Shown one piece after another: positions 49,016 to 58,094 of a stretch of DNA of 64,000 bases. Within the stretch, counting starts at the first letter, position 1. Each line of letters begins with the position of its first letter. The position numbers were made by a program, and so were the translations under genes. Source of the stretch: an uncultured Bacteroidota bacterium (GTDB lineage Bacteria > Bacteroidota > Bacteroidia > Bacteroidales > P3); contig CADCEC010000001.1 in assembly GCA_902800395.1 (NCBI GenBank), positions 124,001 through 188,000 on the forward strand, in the 5' to 3' direction. The notes below the pieces were generated by a model. It was given only the letters and a program-made list of their open reading frames with translations. It was not told where the DNA came from and did not search any database.

Positions 49016-50313
49016 TATCGGTTCAAAATATAGTTTAATGCGGCATCCAGCTGCGGCTTGAAGCTATGGGTAGGGTCGTCCTTGCGGTGCACCTCCTCGT
49101 CGGGGACGATGCCCTCGCCTTCACGTACCTTGCCCCCCATGAGGGCTTCGAAGGTGGAGGTGTAGACGTAGTGGTTGTAGGCGGAGCTGTTGCCGAAGGG
49201 TCCTCCGTAGTTGAGGTCGACGGCGTCGTTCTGCAGCGGGCCGGTGCCGCCGTAGGTGCGCTCGCCGACGATATGGGCGGTGGGGAAGACGTCGCGGATG
49301 ACCATGGGCTCAATCTCTGCCATGCTCACCGAGTTGATGTCGACCAGCACCACATAGGGGATGTCCTCGGCGGTGATGTCGCGGTGGTAACGGGGATTGG
49401 GGTTTTGATAGTAGGGACACCAGGCAGAGTATTCCAGTCGTCCAGGACCCTCCTTGTAGCGGGTCTTGAGAATTACCGTGCGTTGGTTGATGAAAGAGCC
49501 CACGAGGTAGTCGAGATCGTCTTGGTAGCCGCCGCCGTTGGACCGCGTGTCGAGGATGATGCCCGCCAGCTGGTTGCGAGGCGTGTTGCAGATGGCCTTG
49601 AGCCAATTGTCGATAACCTGATAGGAGGCACTGCCTGCCATATCGCGCATCACGGGGGTGAGGGCGGCATTGGTGGACCAAAGGTAGGGCACCTTGCGCC
49701 CGTCGGCGAGGGTGAACAGACAATACTGGTACCACACTGTGGCGTTGAACTCAGGAATGAAGGCGTCTCCGCTGTCGTGCTCGGTGACAGTATACTGACC
49801 CTCAATGCCGGCGAGGAATGCCTTCATTTGGGTCTGCGCATCGGCACGGGATTCGATGTAGTAGTCGCGACTCTGTACCTCCAGCAGTCCGGGATAGATG
49901 GCCACCCAGGGCGATGCGTCGCCCGAGGCGGGGTGGAGGTTTTTCACGCGGAAGGTCATGTGATGGTCGCGCATGGAACCTACTAGGCCTAGGTAGAGGT
50001 CCTCCAGCTCGGCGGTGCGCACGTAGCCGCTGTCCTGGTACTTGCGGTCGAGGGCTTCGAAACGAGGCAGGTAGCGGTTGTAGGCGGCGTCCCAGTCGAC
50101 GGTGTCGACGTCCCAGAAGACGTAGCCCGTGCTCATCACCTTCCAGAGGTACTGGAACTGCTCGGTATAGTTGTTGTATGCCAGCTTGCTGTTCTCCCCG
50201 GGGTAGGGAGTGTAGTCGGCATCCTTGCGGCAACCAGCGAAAAACAATGTCGCTACAACGACGATTATTTGGAGCGCCGGCATCTTGCCGGCATTGAAAA
50301 TATGTCTCTTCAT
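49015..50313 (-). CDS. S41 family peptidase lipoprotein
   Basis: The 432-residue product has a lipoprotein signal with lipobox FFAGC (Cys28). An S41 (C-terminal processing peptidase) region has GIILDTRSNGGGYQDDLDYLVG and VVLVDINSVSMAE, the latter with the nucleophile serine. VGERTYGGTGPLQND follows as in other family members. The N-terminal 130 residues are the usual helical lead-in, and a PDZ domain is not obvious. It is anchored in the envelope and probably degrades or processes exported proteins. Residues NAGKMPALQ in the signal region come from a REP-like palindrome shared with the C10 peptidase gene. Confidence 0.88.
   Translation of the reverse strand: MKRHIFNAGKMPALQIIVVVATLFFAGCRKDADYTPYPGENSKLAYNNYTEQFQYLWKVMSTGYVFWDVDTVDWDAAYNRYLPRFEALDRKYQDSGYVRTAELEDLYLGLVGSMRDHHMTFRVKNLHPASGDASPWVAIYPGLLEVQSRDYYIESRADAQTQMKAFLAGIEGQYTVTEHDSGDAFIPEFNATVWYQYCLFTLADGRKVPYLWSTNAALTPVMRDMAGSASYQVIDNWLKAICNTPRNQLAGIILDTRSNGGGYQDDLDYLVGSFINQRTVILKTRYKEGPGRLEYSAWCPYYQNPNPRYHRDITAEDIPYVVLVDINSVSMAEIEPMVIRDVFPTAHIVGERTYGGTGPLQNDAVDLNYGGPFGNSSAYNHYVYTSTFEALMGGKVREGEGIVPDEEVHRKDDPTHSFKPQLDAALNYILNR
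50271..50299. repeat. REP-like palindrome inside S41 peptidase signal region
   Basis: On the minus strand TTTCAATGCCGGC, six variable bases, CCGGCGCTCC. The flanks equal those at 24340-24368, but the orientation relative to the gene is opposite. It encodes FNAGKMPALQ. Confidence 0.75.
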
Positions 50314-51008
50314 AGTTTATAGTGGATATTAAAGGTGAGTGAAAGGGTATTCAGGTATCGGGGGTCGGCGACGTTGTCATAGCCACGGTGGTGCGACGTG
50401 AGGTCGTAGTAGTAGAGGGCGTCGAGCCCCAGCTCCCAGCGGCTGTCGATAGAGTAGGAGAGGCCTGCTCCGAAGACCACTCCCGCTGTGAGGCGTTGGT
50501 CCTCGTCGGTGAACTCGCGCGTATCCTCGAAATCCTCGAAATAGACATAGTAGTCTGTCATCCAGTAGGTGGTGCCTTTGCGGTGGTCGTTGAGCCAGTA
50601 GCCCGCATAGCCGCCGGCCAGCAGGTGGCCGCGCACCACTTCGCCGCCGAACGAGAAGTCTGCCATCACCGGCAGCACCAGGTAGTCGTTGCGGTGCTTG
50701 GTGTAGACGGGGTCGAGGTAGTTGAGGTTGCGGTCCATGCGGTGGTCGCGCTGCATGAAGCTGAGGTGGGCGCGGAGGGCGAGCCAAGGGTTGACGGTGT
50801 AGCGCCCTTGGATGCCGGCCTCGAAGCCGCCGAGGGCGGAGTAGGCTTCGTCCATGCGGCCGCCGTCATAGCGGCTGATGGTGGTGGAGGTCCAGCCGCC
50901 GCGCAAGCCTATGGCCCACGGCGAAGCTTGCTCGCCGCCCTCTTGCGCCCCGCAGGGCGAGAGGAGAGAGGTGAACATAATCAGAAGCAATAATCCTGTC
51001 CTTTTCAT
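50310..51008 (-). CDS. outer-membrane beta-barrel protein
   Basis: The 232-residue product has a signal peptide (MKRTGLLLLIMFTSLLSPCGAQ). The mature part has barrel strands such as WAIGLRGGWTSTTISRYDGG, NPWLALRAHLSFMQRDHRM and GLDALYYYDLTSHHRG, with final strand TLSLTFNIHYKL. It belongs to the Bacteroidetes PorT-like outer-membrane barrel group (PF13568 type). Its end overlaps the S41 lipoprotein start by 4 nt, so the two, and the small membrane protein after them, form an envelope operon. Confidence 0.75.
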   Translation of the reverse strand: MKRTGLLLLIMFTSLLSPCGAQEGGEQASPWAIGLRGGWTSTTISRYDGGRMDEAYSALGGFEAGIQGRYTVNPWLALRAHLSFMQRDHRMDRNLNYLDPVYTKHRNDYLVLPVMADFSFGGEVVRGHLLAGGYAGYWLNDHRKGTTYWMTDYYVYFEDFEDTREFTDEDQRLTAGVVFGAGLSYSIDSRWELGLDALYYYDLTSHHRGYDNVADPRYLNTLSLTFNIHYKL

Positions 51009-51126
51009 TAATTGATTACTGTATAATTAATTGTAAATTGTTAACTGTTATTGAATTATGAATAATATTATCTTTTGTGCACTATTATTAATAATGTGCA
51101 AATATACGTTTTTTTTCTGACATATT

Positions 51127-51927
51127 TTATGAGGGACTTCGGGCGGCCAAGGAGTCGTCTGGCTGATGGGAACGGGGGACTTCCATATCGCCCCGCGACA
51201 CGGTGTTGTCCTCCTGCGTAGTCTCGTTGGAGAATTCAGGGTTTTCCGGCAAATCGATGGCCGGTTCTTCCTGCGTACTTTCCTCTAGCTCCTCCAACGT
51301 GCCGCCCCCGATATACATACTCTCTGACGTCCGCCCGGCATTGTCCTGCACAAAGCCGTAGAGGCATACATCCAGCCCCTCCCACGCCAGTGGCAGCGGC
51401 ACCGTGATGCGCTTCATGCGGCGATAGACGGGTAGCGACAGCACCGCTTCGCCACGCGAGGCACAGATGGCCGCCACATAGACCCTGTCGTTGCTTCCCG
51501 AGACGCGATGTTCGGGGTTCTTCTCGAAATCAATGGCCAGCGTCATCTCGCCGACCACCTCCACAGCGCCGAACCGTACCGGCGCCACAGGTCCCTCGCT
51601 CAGCCGCAGGTGCTCATAGTCCACCGCCAGGTGCTCGCCGTCCCAAGCCAGACAGTCGTTGTTCGTCTTGTAGAAATAGTTGTATTCTGTCATACGTGCC
51701 TCGTTCGCCACCTGCTTGAATCCGATAAGCAGGATGTCCCTCAGGCGTGCGGCGAAGCTCATCGCAGCCCCGAGACGGCTGCGCTGCTCCATCTGCAGCT
51801 CTGTCTTCGCGTCGTGGAACTCCTTCGCCACCGACCGCATGACCCAGCGCCCTTTCCACTGATAACCAACTATATTCCCCACTTTTCCGAGGAACGGCCC
51901 ATTGATACCACCTATTTGTTTTCCCAT
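51127..51927 (-). CDS. DUF6266 family protein (copy 2)
   Basis: The 266-residue protein starts MGKQIGGINGPFLGKVGNIV and continues GYQWKGRWVMRSVAKEF, the DUF6266 N-terminal signature. It is paralogous to the gene at 3740-4528, and the match to that copy extends through TEYNYFYKTNNDCLAW. The last 50 residues are an acidic polar tail (SSxQEEPAIDLPENPEF-like). There is no signal peptide. The leader upstream resembles that of copy 1. The function is unknown. Confidence 0.8.
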   Translation of the reverse strand: MGKQIGGINGPFLGKVGNIVGYQWKGRWVMRSVAKEFHDAKTELQMEQRSRLGAAMSFAARLRDILLIGFKQVANEARMTEYNYFYKTNNDCLAWDGEHLAVDYEHLRLSEGPVAPVRFGAVEVVGEMTLAIDFEKNPEHRVSGSNDRVYVAAICASRGEAVLSLPVYRRMKRITVPLPLAWEGLDVCLYGFVQDNAGRTSESMYIGGGTLEELEESTQEEPAIDLPENPEFSNETTQEDNTVSRGDMEVPRSHQPDDSLAARSPS

Positions 51928-51945
51928 AATTAATATTATTTTCCT

Positions 51946-52040
51946 ATCATAACGTTATTAAATTCTAATTATTGTCTACCAAAGTAAAATTTGATTAGAA
52001 TAAGACAAGAAGAGGAGTAGAAGAAGATAAGAAGAGGATA
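51946..52040 (-). other. leader region upstream of DUF6266 copy 2
   Basis: ATAACGTTAT, a conserved TTATTGTCTACC-like block and a purine-rich tract of GAAGAGGAGTAGAAG-type units occur in the same order as upstream of copy 1 (4605-4735). The spacing differs. It may be a shared regulatory leader. Confidence 0.5.
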
Positions 52041-52058
52041 CTGTGTATTAGACAATTA

Positions 52059-52083
52059 AAAAGGGGTCACAAGACCCCTTTTC
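52059..52083. terminator. bidirectional terminator
   Basis: GGGGTC-ACAA-GACCCC with A-run and T-run ends lies between the repeat-protein gene and the leader of DUF6266 copy 2. Confidence 0.85.
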
Positions 52084-52102
52084 TCTCGCGGAACGTGATG
52101 TG

Positions 52103-52444
52103 TCAGCTCCTTTTCATCCAACTCCTTCCGGCGCTGGTGGAATAATACAAGCCTTTGCTGGTGTTGGCCAGCAACTCGCGGCCTCCGTCGGCGAGACTGC
52201 GGAATTCGCCGCACGATGACCCTATGTAGCGAGACATCCACGAACGTCCTTGACTGGTCGAGTAGTAGATGCCTTTGGAAGTGACGGCTATAAGTTCTTT
52301 TCCATAGGGTAGAAGATATATGAATGTCCCACAGGAGGAACCGCTGTAGCGGGTCATCCAGGATCGTCCCCCGCTGGTGGAGTACTCCACCCCCTTCGGA
52401 GAGACCCTGAGCATTTCGTTTCCCAAAGTAATCAACTGAGGCAT
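52103..52444 (-). CDS. three-repeat BNR-like protein
   Basis: The 113-residue protein consists of three copies of a roughly 40-residue unit, each with SxKGxxYSTSxGRSWMxR (for example GVEYSTSGGRSWMTRYSG and GIYYSTSQGRSWMSRYIG). The second and third units are nearly identical. The S-T-S-x-G-R-S-W core resembles the Asp-box/BNR turn of beta-propellers, but three units cannot close a propeller alone. It may oligomerise. There is no signal peptide. The strong internal similarity points to recent unit duplication. Confidence 0.65.
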   Translation of the reverse strand: MPQLITLGNEMLRVSPKGVEYSTSGGRSWMTRYSGSSCGTFIYLLPYGKELIAVTSKGIYYSTSQGRSWMSRYIGSSCGEFRSLADGGRELLANTSKGLYYSTSAGRSWMKRS

Positions 52445-52456
52445 AATTATCTTTTT

Positions 52457-52693
52457 TTATTTAATCTGAATAGCTTTCTCGGCGCATTCATGCCGTACAC
52501 CTCCAATGCCGATACCCCAATGGCGATTATACCACAAGGGATTCTCCATATTGGCCTCGAGGAATTCGAGCTCGATATATGGTTTCATCTCTTGGGGAAC
52601 CGTTTCCTCTATCAATTCTTTGGCGCGGGCCGCCATCTTCTCGGCATCCTCACGGCGCTTGACAAGCAGTCCTACGGAAATAATCGCACTCAT
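52457..52693 (-). CDS. small protein of unknown function
   Basis: The 78-residue protein starts MSAIISVGLLVKRREDAEKM and contains a helical stretch (AARAKELIEETVPQEMKPYI) and WYNRHWGIGIGGVRHECAE. I do not recognise a family. It lies 12 nt upstream of the BNR-like gene on the same strand, which supports a small operon. A ferredoxin-like alpha/beta fold is possible from the strand-helix-strand pattern. Confidence 0.5.
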   Translation of the reverse strand: MSAIISVGLLVKRREDAEKMAARAKELIEETVPQEMKPYIELEFLEANMENPLWYNRHWGIGIGGVRHECAEKAIQIK

Positions 52694-52784
52694 GATTTCT
52701 TATTATAAACTTTATACAGCTCCCCATACCACTCGTCTCTATAGGTCCCGAACCCCCAGACTTCAAAGAAGAGACTTCTTTTTG

Positions 52785-53558
52785 TTATTTTCTCCACAGC
52801 ATTTTGAAATATTTGGCTTTGGGTCTTTCAAGGTCATCACCCCACATCAAATCATTGTCGTATAGATACTGCTCTTCCTCTTTAGAGACATCTTGCCATG
52901 TTATCGCACCATTCTTAATGACGGTTCGTTTTTTTATAATGTAGTTTCCTTCTTCCTCTTGAACGATAAAGCTATATGGCTTGATCTGCGGGAGTAGTTG
53001 GACTATTTCTTTTGTAAGACTATCAAAGACTCTGTCCTTTTCTACTCCTGATATTTGATTGAAAATCAACATCACAATGTGCTCTTTTACTATGAGTCGG
53101 ACTTCATTAACGAGGTGGCATCTAAGACAATCCTTGTTTGCCAACCTGTCGGCGAGAATCCAGAAGTCAGATTCAGTCTCGGCATATACATACATTTTGT
53201 ACTGATACACTTCTCCCCATTCTCCGTTTTCGCGAATACCTTCATAAACCAATGCGCCTTCCTGGGTAATCCACTTCAACAACTCCATCTGGGGAAATCT
53301 GTTGGTGACTTGATCCAAGAAGGATTCCACAGGCATATTCTTGTTTCTCGAAAGCGGACCGTCGTATAGGTACCATGCAACACCCTCATCATTAGCCAAG
53401 AACCCTGTATGTTCGTCTCTCTCCTCGTCATGGATGGTGACGTCGTAGCCCCAATTATTCAGGCTCCATTCTTTTGTTATTTCGGTGGCAAAGTCCACCA
53501 AATCCTTTAAATCTTCGGGCCTTCTCACATCAAGGCCATAATATACACTTGCTCCCAT
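52785..53558 (-). CDS. protein of unknown function, AT-rich gene
   Basis: The 257-residue soluble protein starts MGASVYYGLDVRRPEDLKDL. It has WSLNNWGYDVTIHDEERDEH, YVYAETESDFWILADRLANKD and a charged C-terminus. The N-terminal strand and helix pattern resembles that of the small protein at 52457 (xSVGLLVKRREDAEKMxxxA against YYGLDVRRPEDLKDLVDFA), so the two may share a domain. The function is unknown. Composition is AT-rich compared with core genes. Confidence 0.55.
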   Translation of the reverse strand: MGASVYYGLDVRRPEDLKDLVDFATEITKEWSLNNWGYDVTIHDEERDEHTGFLANDEGVAWYLYDGPLSRNKNMPVESFLDQVTNRFPQMELLKWITQEGALVYEGIRENGEWGEVYQYKMYVYAETESDFWILADRLANKDCLRCHLVNEVRLIVKEHIVMLIFNQISGVEKDRVFDSLTKEIVQLLPQIKPYSFIVQEEEGNYIIKKRTVIKNGAITWQDVSKEEEQYLYDNDLMWGDDLERPKAKYFKMLWRK

Positions 53559-53630
53559 GTTTTTATGTTAAAAATAAAAGAAATTGTGTGTCTGTGTTCA
53601 TGATTTGCAATTATTAATCCCGTGAACTCA

Positions 53631-54653
53631 TTATTTGATGTCCTTTGCGAATAAATCAAAGTCATCATTATACAGTATCATATCGCGCCCCACCTCATCA
53701 ATCAGATTTGGAAACATAATGGTTAAATCTCTCTCATCCGGAGCATCGGTCCACACCTTTTTTAGGACGGTTTCGTTGGTGTTCCAATCGTGGACATAGA
53801 GTTTTGCCACTTTCACATGCCATAGCGAAGTATCGTCGGGAACATCGGGATGGCCGTAACAAAAAGCTGCTTCAATAATCACCGATGGTTTCCAAGGACC
53901 CAAAGAGAATTCCAGAGGATCTCCCATGAACAGTACTCCTTTGACAACCTGCTTGAACAGTTCGACATCTTCAAAACAGATGGTTCTGATGTCAACTCTT
54001 TCCTCAATCAAATCACGCACTTCTTCGTCAAGGCGATTCTTGTAGAAGTCGGCCAACCCGGCAGGTACCAGTATCTTGGACAAATGGTCGCATTCAGAAA
54101 ATATTCCTTCGCCTATCTCTTCCACTTTCCCCATAAATTCGACTACAGAAAGCGAGGTGCAGCCTTGAAAGGCGGTATCGTCGATGAGGTTCACCGAACG
54201 GGGAATTCTGATGCGGGTGAGTCCAGTGCAACCAGTGAAAGCATTGCCGATTACCTTAACTGTAATGGGTATCTCAATGTTGGTAAGGCCGGTGCAGCCT
54301 GAGAAAAGCCAAGATTTAAGTTCCTCAAAAGATGGAAGGAAAATATTGGTAAGCCCAGTGCAATCCGCGAAAGCCCGATCGTCAATTATCTCTATTGTAT
54401 TTGGCAAATCGAGGCGGGTGAGACTGTGACAACCGGCGAAAGCGGAAAAACCGATTTTCTTTACCGATTCGGGAATCTTGATGCTGACGAGATGGGTGCA
54501 ACCAGAGAAAGCAAAATCTCCAATCTCAGTTACCGAATCGGGAATCCAGATTCTGGAGAGGTCGGTGCAGTCGGCGAAAGCCTCTGCTGCAATCACTTTC
54601 GTTCCTTCGGGTATGTTTCCCACACAGTTTTCTACTTTGTATCCGTTTTTCAT
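53631..54653 (-). CDS. BspA-type leucine-rich repeat protein
   Basis: ATG 54653 gives 340 residues starting MKNGYKVENCVGNIPEGTKV. Residues about 17-200 are tandem LRR_5 units of about 23 residues, such as AFADCTDLSRIWIPDSVTEIG, FSGCTHLVSIKIPESVKKIG and FTGCTGLTRIRIPRSV. The last 140 residues are non-repetitive. No signal peptide is visible, so the protein appears cytosolic, unlike many BspA surface proteins. Such repeats bind other proteins. A second, short LRR protein is encoded at 58095-58508. Confidence 0.85.
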   Translation of the reverse strand: MKNGYKVENCVGNIPEGTKVIAAEAFADCTDLSRIWIPDSVTEIGDFAFSGCTHLVSIKIPESVKKIGFSAFAGCHSLTRLDLPNTIEIIDDRAFADCTGLTNIFLPSFEELKSWLFSGCTGLTNIEIPITVKVIGNAFTGCTGLTRIRIPRSVNLIDDTAFQGCTSLSVVEFMGKVEEIGEGIFSECDHLSKILVPAGLADFYKNRLDEEVRDLIEERVDIRTICFEDVELFKQVVKGVLFMGDPLEFSLGPWKPSVIIEAAFCYGHPDVPDDTSLWHVKVAKLYVHDWNTNETVLKKVWTDAPDERDLTIMFPNLIDEVGRDMILYNDDFDLFAKDIK

Positions 54654-54657
54654 AATC

Positions 54658-55050
54658 TTAATACTTCTCACATAGTTTGGAATCGAACGAATCATGCGTC
54701 TTGGCTTGAAGATGTTTGATGTCTTTCATGGGCATATCCTTCGTTATGCGGTAACAGTGGCTTCTGGCGGAGAGATCGACGAAACAGCCCTCGACAAAGC
54801 AGTCGGTGAGGGCCTTCTCGGCTTCGCCCACCGTCATACTGCTGTCGAGCATCAGCTCGGCAGCGTGATTGGGATTGATAAGTCCCTTCAACGGCACCTC
54901 GTCGAATTGACGCCGCTTGTTGTGGATGATGCGCACTTCGGCTTTCCCGTCGAAGAGAACGTCGAAGAAATGACTGAATTCACCGACGGTCATCTCGTCG
55001 GTGATGCTCAGCAGCTGTTCAACCTGTTCGTATTCCATATCATCTTTCAC
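54658..55050 (-). CDS. small protein of unknown function
   Basis: The 130-residue protein starts MKDDMEYEQVEQLLSITDEM and is acidic at the N-terminus. TVGEFSHFFDVLFDGKAEVR and MTVGEAEKALTDCFVEGCFV suggest a repeated small alpha/beta unit. It ends 5 nt before the LRR gene start, so the two are probably co-transcribed. I know no family. Confidence 0.5.
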   Translation of the reverse strand: MKDDMEYEQVEQLLSITDEMTVGEFSHFFDVLFDGKAEVRIIHNKRRQFDEVPLKGLINPNHAAELMLDSSMTVGEAEKALTDCFVEGCFVDLSARSHCYRITKDMPMKDIKHLQAKTHDSFDSKLCEKY

Positions 55051-55097
55051 TGTTTTCCTGATAATATAGTAACGTTTTCTAAAATTTCATTTTTATT

Positions 55098-56630
55098 TCA
55101 TACGTGCATCAGTTTATCCCACACTTTGACCAATGCCCAGGTGTCGAGGTTGCAGTACTCCAGGAGCGATTGGCGGGCGGCTTTAGCTTCTGCCAGGGAC
55201 ATTGATTGGATTAGGGGGAAGATAGTCATTGCTTCGCCACCGTTGTGGACATCGCCGGGGAGGTTGTGATAGTCGAGGTCGGGGTCGTTGGGAAAGAGTG
55301 CCGGGAGGACGCTCTTGATGCTGAAGGAGCCACCCATGGCGGGGAGGTAGTAATGGCCCGCGCGGAAGGGTACCAGCAGGTCGCAGATACCATCGCGTAT
55401 GCTTAACAGGTGGTCGCGAAGGTCGGGATAAATCTCAGCCATCTCCTTGAGGCGCGATTTCTCAAATGTATCATTGTACACCACCGTGCATGCGCCCATG
55501 GGAATTTTTTTACAGAGGTTCTCGGCCAATTTGCGGCGCGGGTCGCTGCCGTCGCTGGGTGCCAGATAGCCATAGCCCTTCTTCTTGCAGAGGGTGTTGG
55601 GATTCTTTACAACATGCAGTGAATATTGGAAGGTGATTTGCTGGTAGGGCTTGGAGTCGTCGTACTGCGGAAGGGCAAACTGCATCGTCTCGAAATCGAG
55701 GAAATAGAGTGGGTAACGGAGTGTGTCGAGGAAGCGGCGTATGTCGTCGCGGTCGATATGCTCTGTGTGATTCAGCGTACATTCCAGCTGTAGGCGCTGC
55801 GTGTCGTTCAACTTCTCACCCCGCATATCCTCGAAGGTGACCCGCCCGGCATTGAAGTGCTCCGTCTTCTTGCCCATACTCATCCGGTAGAGGTCGAACA
55901 CCGTGGGCTTGTCCGCCGGCACCCCCTGTTGCCGTTTGCAGTAGGTCAGGAACGGGCAAGGATAGGGTTTGTTGCAGTTTCCGGAGAGGTCGATGGCAGG
56001 TACATTCTCGCTGTCGGACAGCATCCGCTTGGCTGTCGCCACGTTGGCGGGCACTTTGAGCAGTTCTTCCTCCACCATTTCGTGCATGTCGATATTCACG
56101 AAGAGCTGCAGGACATCGAGCGCCCCGTGGCGCACATAGGTGGCGTTAAGGCAGCGGAGGAAGGTGCCTGTGACGTTGACGCCACATTGGGTGAGCACCC
56201 ATTTCTGGAAGGCGATATCAGGGGCGTATTTTTTCAGTTCAAACTTCTTGTCTTCCGTTTCAGGATAGCAACTGCTCTTCACCTCGTGGATGGCCCATCC
56301 GTCAGCGGTGCGTTCCAACATATCGACAGCGCAGTAGCAGCCGTCGTGGAGGAATGCCGCCTCTGCAATAACGGGTGTTCCTGCGGCCATCTCCTGCTGT
56401 GTGCGGGCGACCATTGCTTGTAGGTCGAGCGACCCATCGGGGCGCCTGGTAGTGATGTCTATCACCTGTGGGAAGAGCTGATGTGCCAGCCGCCCCACCT
56501 CTGTACCCGACTCCATCCGTGCCAGCGTCGAAGGATCGTCTGGCTCCCGTTCAGAAGCCTTATACGTCTCCAACCACAACTTCTTCGGACACTGCCAGAA
56601 GGAGAAATATTTCGATTTTGAGAAATTCAT
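55098..56630 (-). CDS. DUF2779 nuclease-like protein
   Basis: The 510-residue protein has an N-terminal PD-(D/E)XK-like part. It has CPKKLW at the start, AVDMLERTADGWAIHEVKSS as the nuclease core and a cysteine group (CNKPYPCPFLTYC) that may hold an Fe-S cluster, as in Cas4-type nucleases. DUF2779 follows with YFLDFETMQFALP, a DEDD-like exonuclease start, and VVYNDTFEKSRLKEM. The two-domain layout suggests DNA or RNA cleavage in repair or defence. No cas genes or CRISPR array are present in the window. Confidence 0.8.
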   Translation of the reverse strand: MNFSKSKYFSFWQCPKKLWLETYKASEREPDDPSTLARMESGTEVGRLAHQLFPQVIDITTRRPDGSLDLQAMVARTQQEMAAGTPVIAEAAFLHDGCYCAVDMLERTADGWAIHEVKSSCYPETEDKKFELKKYAPDIAFQKWVLTQCGVNVTGTFLRCLNATYVRHGALDVLQLFVNIDMHEMVEEELLKVPANVATAKRMLSDSENVPAIDLSGNCNKPYPCPFLTYCKRQQGVPADKPTVFDLYRMSMGKKTEHFNAGRVTFEDMRGEKLNDTQRLQLECTLNHTEHIDRDDIRRFLDTLRYPLYFLDFETMQFALPQYDDSKPYQQITFQYSLHVVKNPNTLCKKKGYGYLAPSDGSDPRRKLAENLCKKIPMGACTVVYNDTFEKSRLKEMAEIYPDLRDHLLSIRDGICDLLVPFRAGHYYLPAMGGSFSIKSVLPALFPNDPDLDYHNLPGDVHNGGEAMTIFPLIQSMSLAEAKAARQSLLEYCNLDTWALVKVWDKLMHV

Positions 56631-56648
56631 GGGGTTATATTAAAAAAA

Positions 56649-57095
56649 TTATTCTTCCTTTGGGGATAATGAATAGCGAATACTTCCTCTTACATCTGCG
56701 AATGTCCAACCTCCACATCTACACGACGGATCAATAGTGCTGCATCTTTTCTCGTCGTCCACATCCGGCATAAACCGAAATGCCTCTCTTACTTCACAAT
56801 CACGTGGGTTGCCTGAAGCCACACATAATTCGAGGTCTTTCTTTTGAATATCAAACCAATTATATTTACCCAACAAGACTTCACATTTTTCAACCAATGG
56901 CTCTGTCGCCATTTCTGTTTCCAACAAACAGAGAATTCTGCAAAAAAGTCCTGAATAATAGGCATAGAAGAGTTTCTTTCCTGCATCTTCATCGTCACAC
57001 CAGTCGTCATACTTGGCCAAGTCGCCCTTCTGAGCCTGACAATACATAAGAACTGGTAAGATGCGGCTTCGCAAATCTTTGATTATACTTTCCAT
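56649..57095 (-). CDS. cysteine-rich protein of unknown function
   Basis: The 148-residue protein starts MESIIKDLRSRILPVLMYCQ. It is helical in the first 100 residues and ends in a cysteine-containing loop (CSTIDPSCRCGGWTFADVRG). Nothing in it matches a family I know. It follows the gene at 57144 on the same strand. AT-rich codon use suggests horizontal origin. Confidence 0.5.
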   Translation of the reverse strand: MESIIKDLRSRILPVLMYCQAQKGDLAKYDDWCDDEDAGKKLFYAYYSGLFCRILCLLETEMATEPLVEKCEVLLGKYNWFDIQKKDLELCVASGNPRDCEVREAFRFMPDVDDEKRCSTIDPSCRCGGWTFADVRGSIRYSLSPKEE

Positions 57096-57143
57096 ATTTC
57101 TAATATTAAAGTTCTGTTATTAGAGACTGATTTTCTCTGACTA

Positions 57144-58067
57144 TTATAAGCCTATAAATTTACTGTGAGAAATTTTGTGTCGTTTTATGGCCTCATCATG
57201 TTCTTTTTGCTGACGCCAAATAATAACTTTATCATAGTTATCTGGTTTTGTTGGTGCTTTTATACCATTAACGTTAGGATATACGCCAAATCTTAGTGCT
57301 GATTCATATTGCAGCATTTCCTTTACAGCATCATTGAAATCTGTTAAACCTGCTATAGCCTTAGGAACAAGAACCAAATTGAAAACGCTGGTGTGAAATC
57401 GGCTGTCGTAGCATGTTTTATCCCATATATGGCATGCCATATAATCCTTGAAGTCAACGCACTTTAAGTGGGGTAAAGATAGTTTTACTGCATTCTTGAT
57501 GGCAACTTTGGCCATTGTATTATCGTCATATATGACATTAGAGCCAATAACAGTAGTCCCCTTTGTTTGTCCATTTTTTTTTCGTTGATAACGGCAGTTA
57601 TACCAAGAATAGTAAATGTTCCCTTTGTTGTTTTTCCCTCCCATTGTTTCATTTTTCACTTTTTGTGCTACATCGTAGCTACAAAAAAGCGCGTTTTCTG
57701 CAATCAGTCGACAAAAGTTTAAATCGGTCTGAGTGTCCAAAGACAACCAGATGTTTGCGTGATAGTATCCAATTAACCATTTGGCAAATGATTTGTAACT
57801 GGATAAATAATTGCCAACAGGCTTGGGGGAGTTTAATTTATTAAAGCTATTTTCAATATCTTGAATGATGGTATTGTCATCTTTGTGTCCCTTAAGGGCT
57901 TTCTCAATCCATTCAACGGGGTCCCCATTATTCCACTTGTCAATGGCAATTAACCAAGTTTTGTAATTGTCAATTGTTCCAGGTTTCAGATGCCTATAGT
58001 TTTTCATGTCCGAGACATACTGGTCGACTAACTGCTGGAAGGATGGTTGATTATGCTTGTTTGCCAT
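57144..58067 (-). CDS. uncharacterised protein, possible HNH-like nuclease
   Basis: The 307-residue protein starts MANKHNQPSFQQLVDQYVSD. It has KPGTIDNYKTWLIAIDKW, superficially like a SAM-like integrase N-terminus, and then ACHIWDKTCYDSRFHTSVFNLVLVPKAIAGLTD. That block resembles a family of Bacteroidetes proteins with an HNH-like core (His followed by Asn in NLVLVP). I cannot confirm catalytic residues. The gene is AT-rich and stands between unrelated genes. Confidence 0.45.
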   Translation of the reverse strand: MANKHNQPSFQQLVDQYVSDMKNYRHLKPGTIDNYKTWLIAIDKWNNGDPVEWIEKALKGHKDDNTIIQDIENSFNKLNSPKPVGNYLSSYKSFAKWLIGYYHANIWLSLDTQTDLNFCRLIAENALFCSYDVAQKVKNETMGGKNNKGNIYYSWYNCRYQRKKNGQTKGTTVIGSNVIYDDNTMAKVAIKNAVKLSLPHLKCVDFKDYMACHIWDKTCYDSRFHTSVFNLVLVPKAIAGLTDFNDAVKEMLQYESALRFGVYPNVNGIKAPTKPDNYDKVIIWRQQKEHDEAIKRHKISHSKFIGL

Positions 58068-58094
58068 GCCAATATAGATTTAAAGTGTATTTGC

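Noticed and set aside
57144-58067. Tyrosine recombinase for the island
   Set aside because: The KPGTIDNYKTWL segment recalls an integrase N-terminus, but the R-H-R-Y catalytic set is absent. No integrase was found near the 8.4-21.7 kb island.
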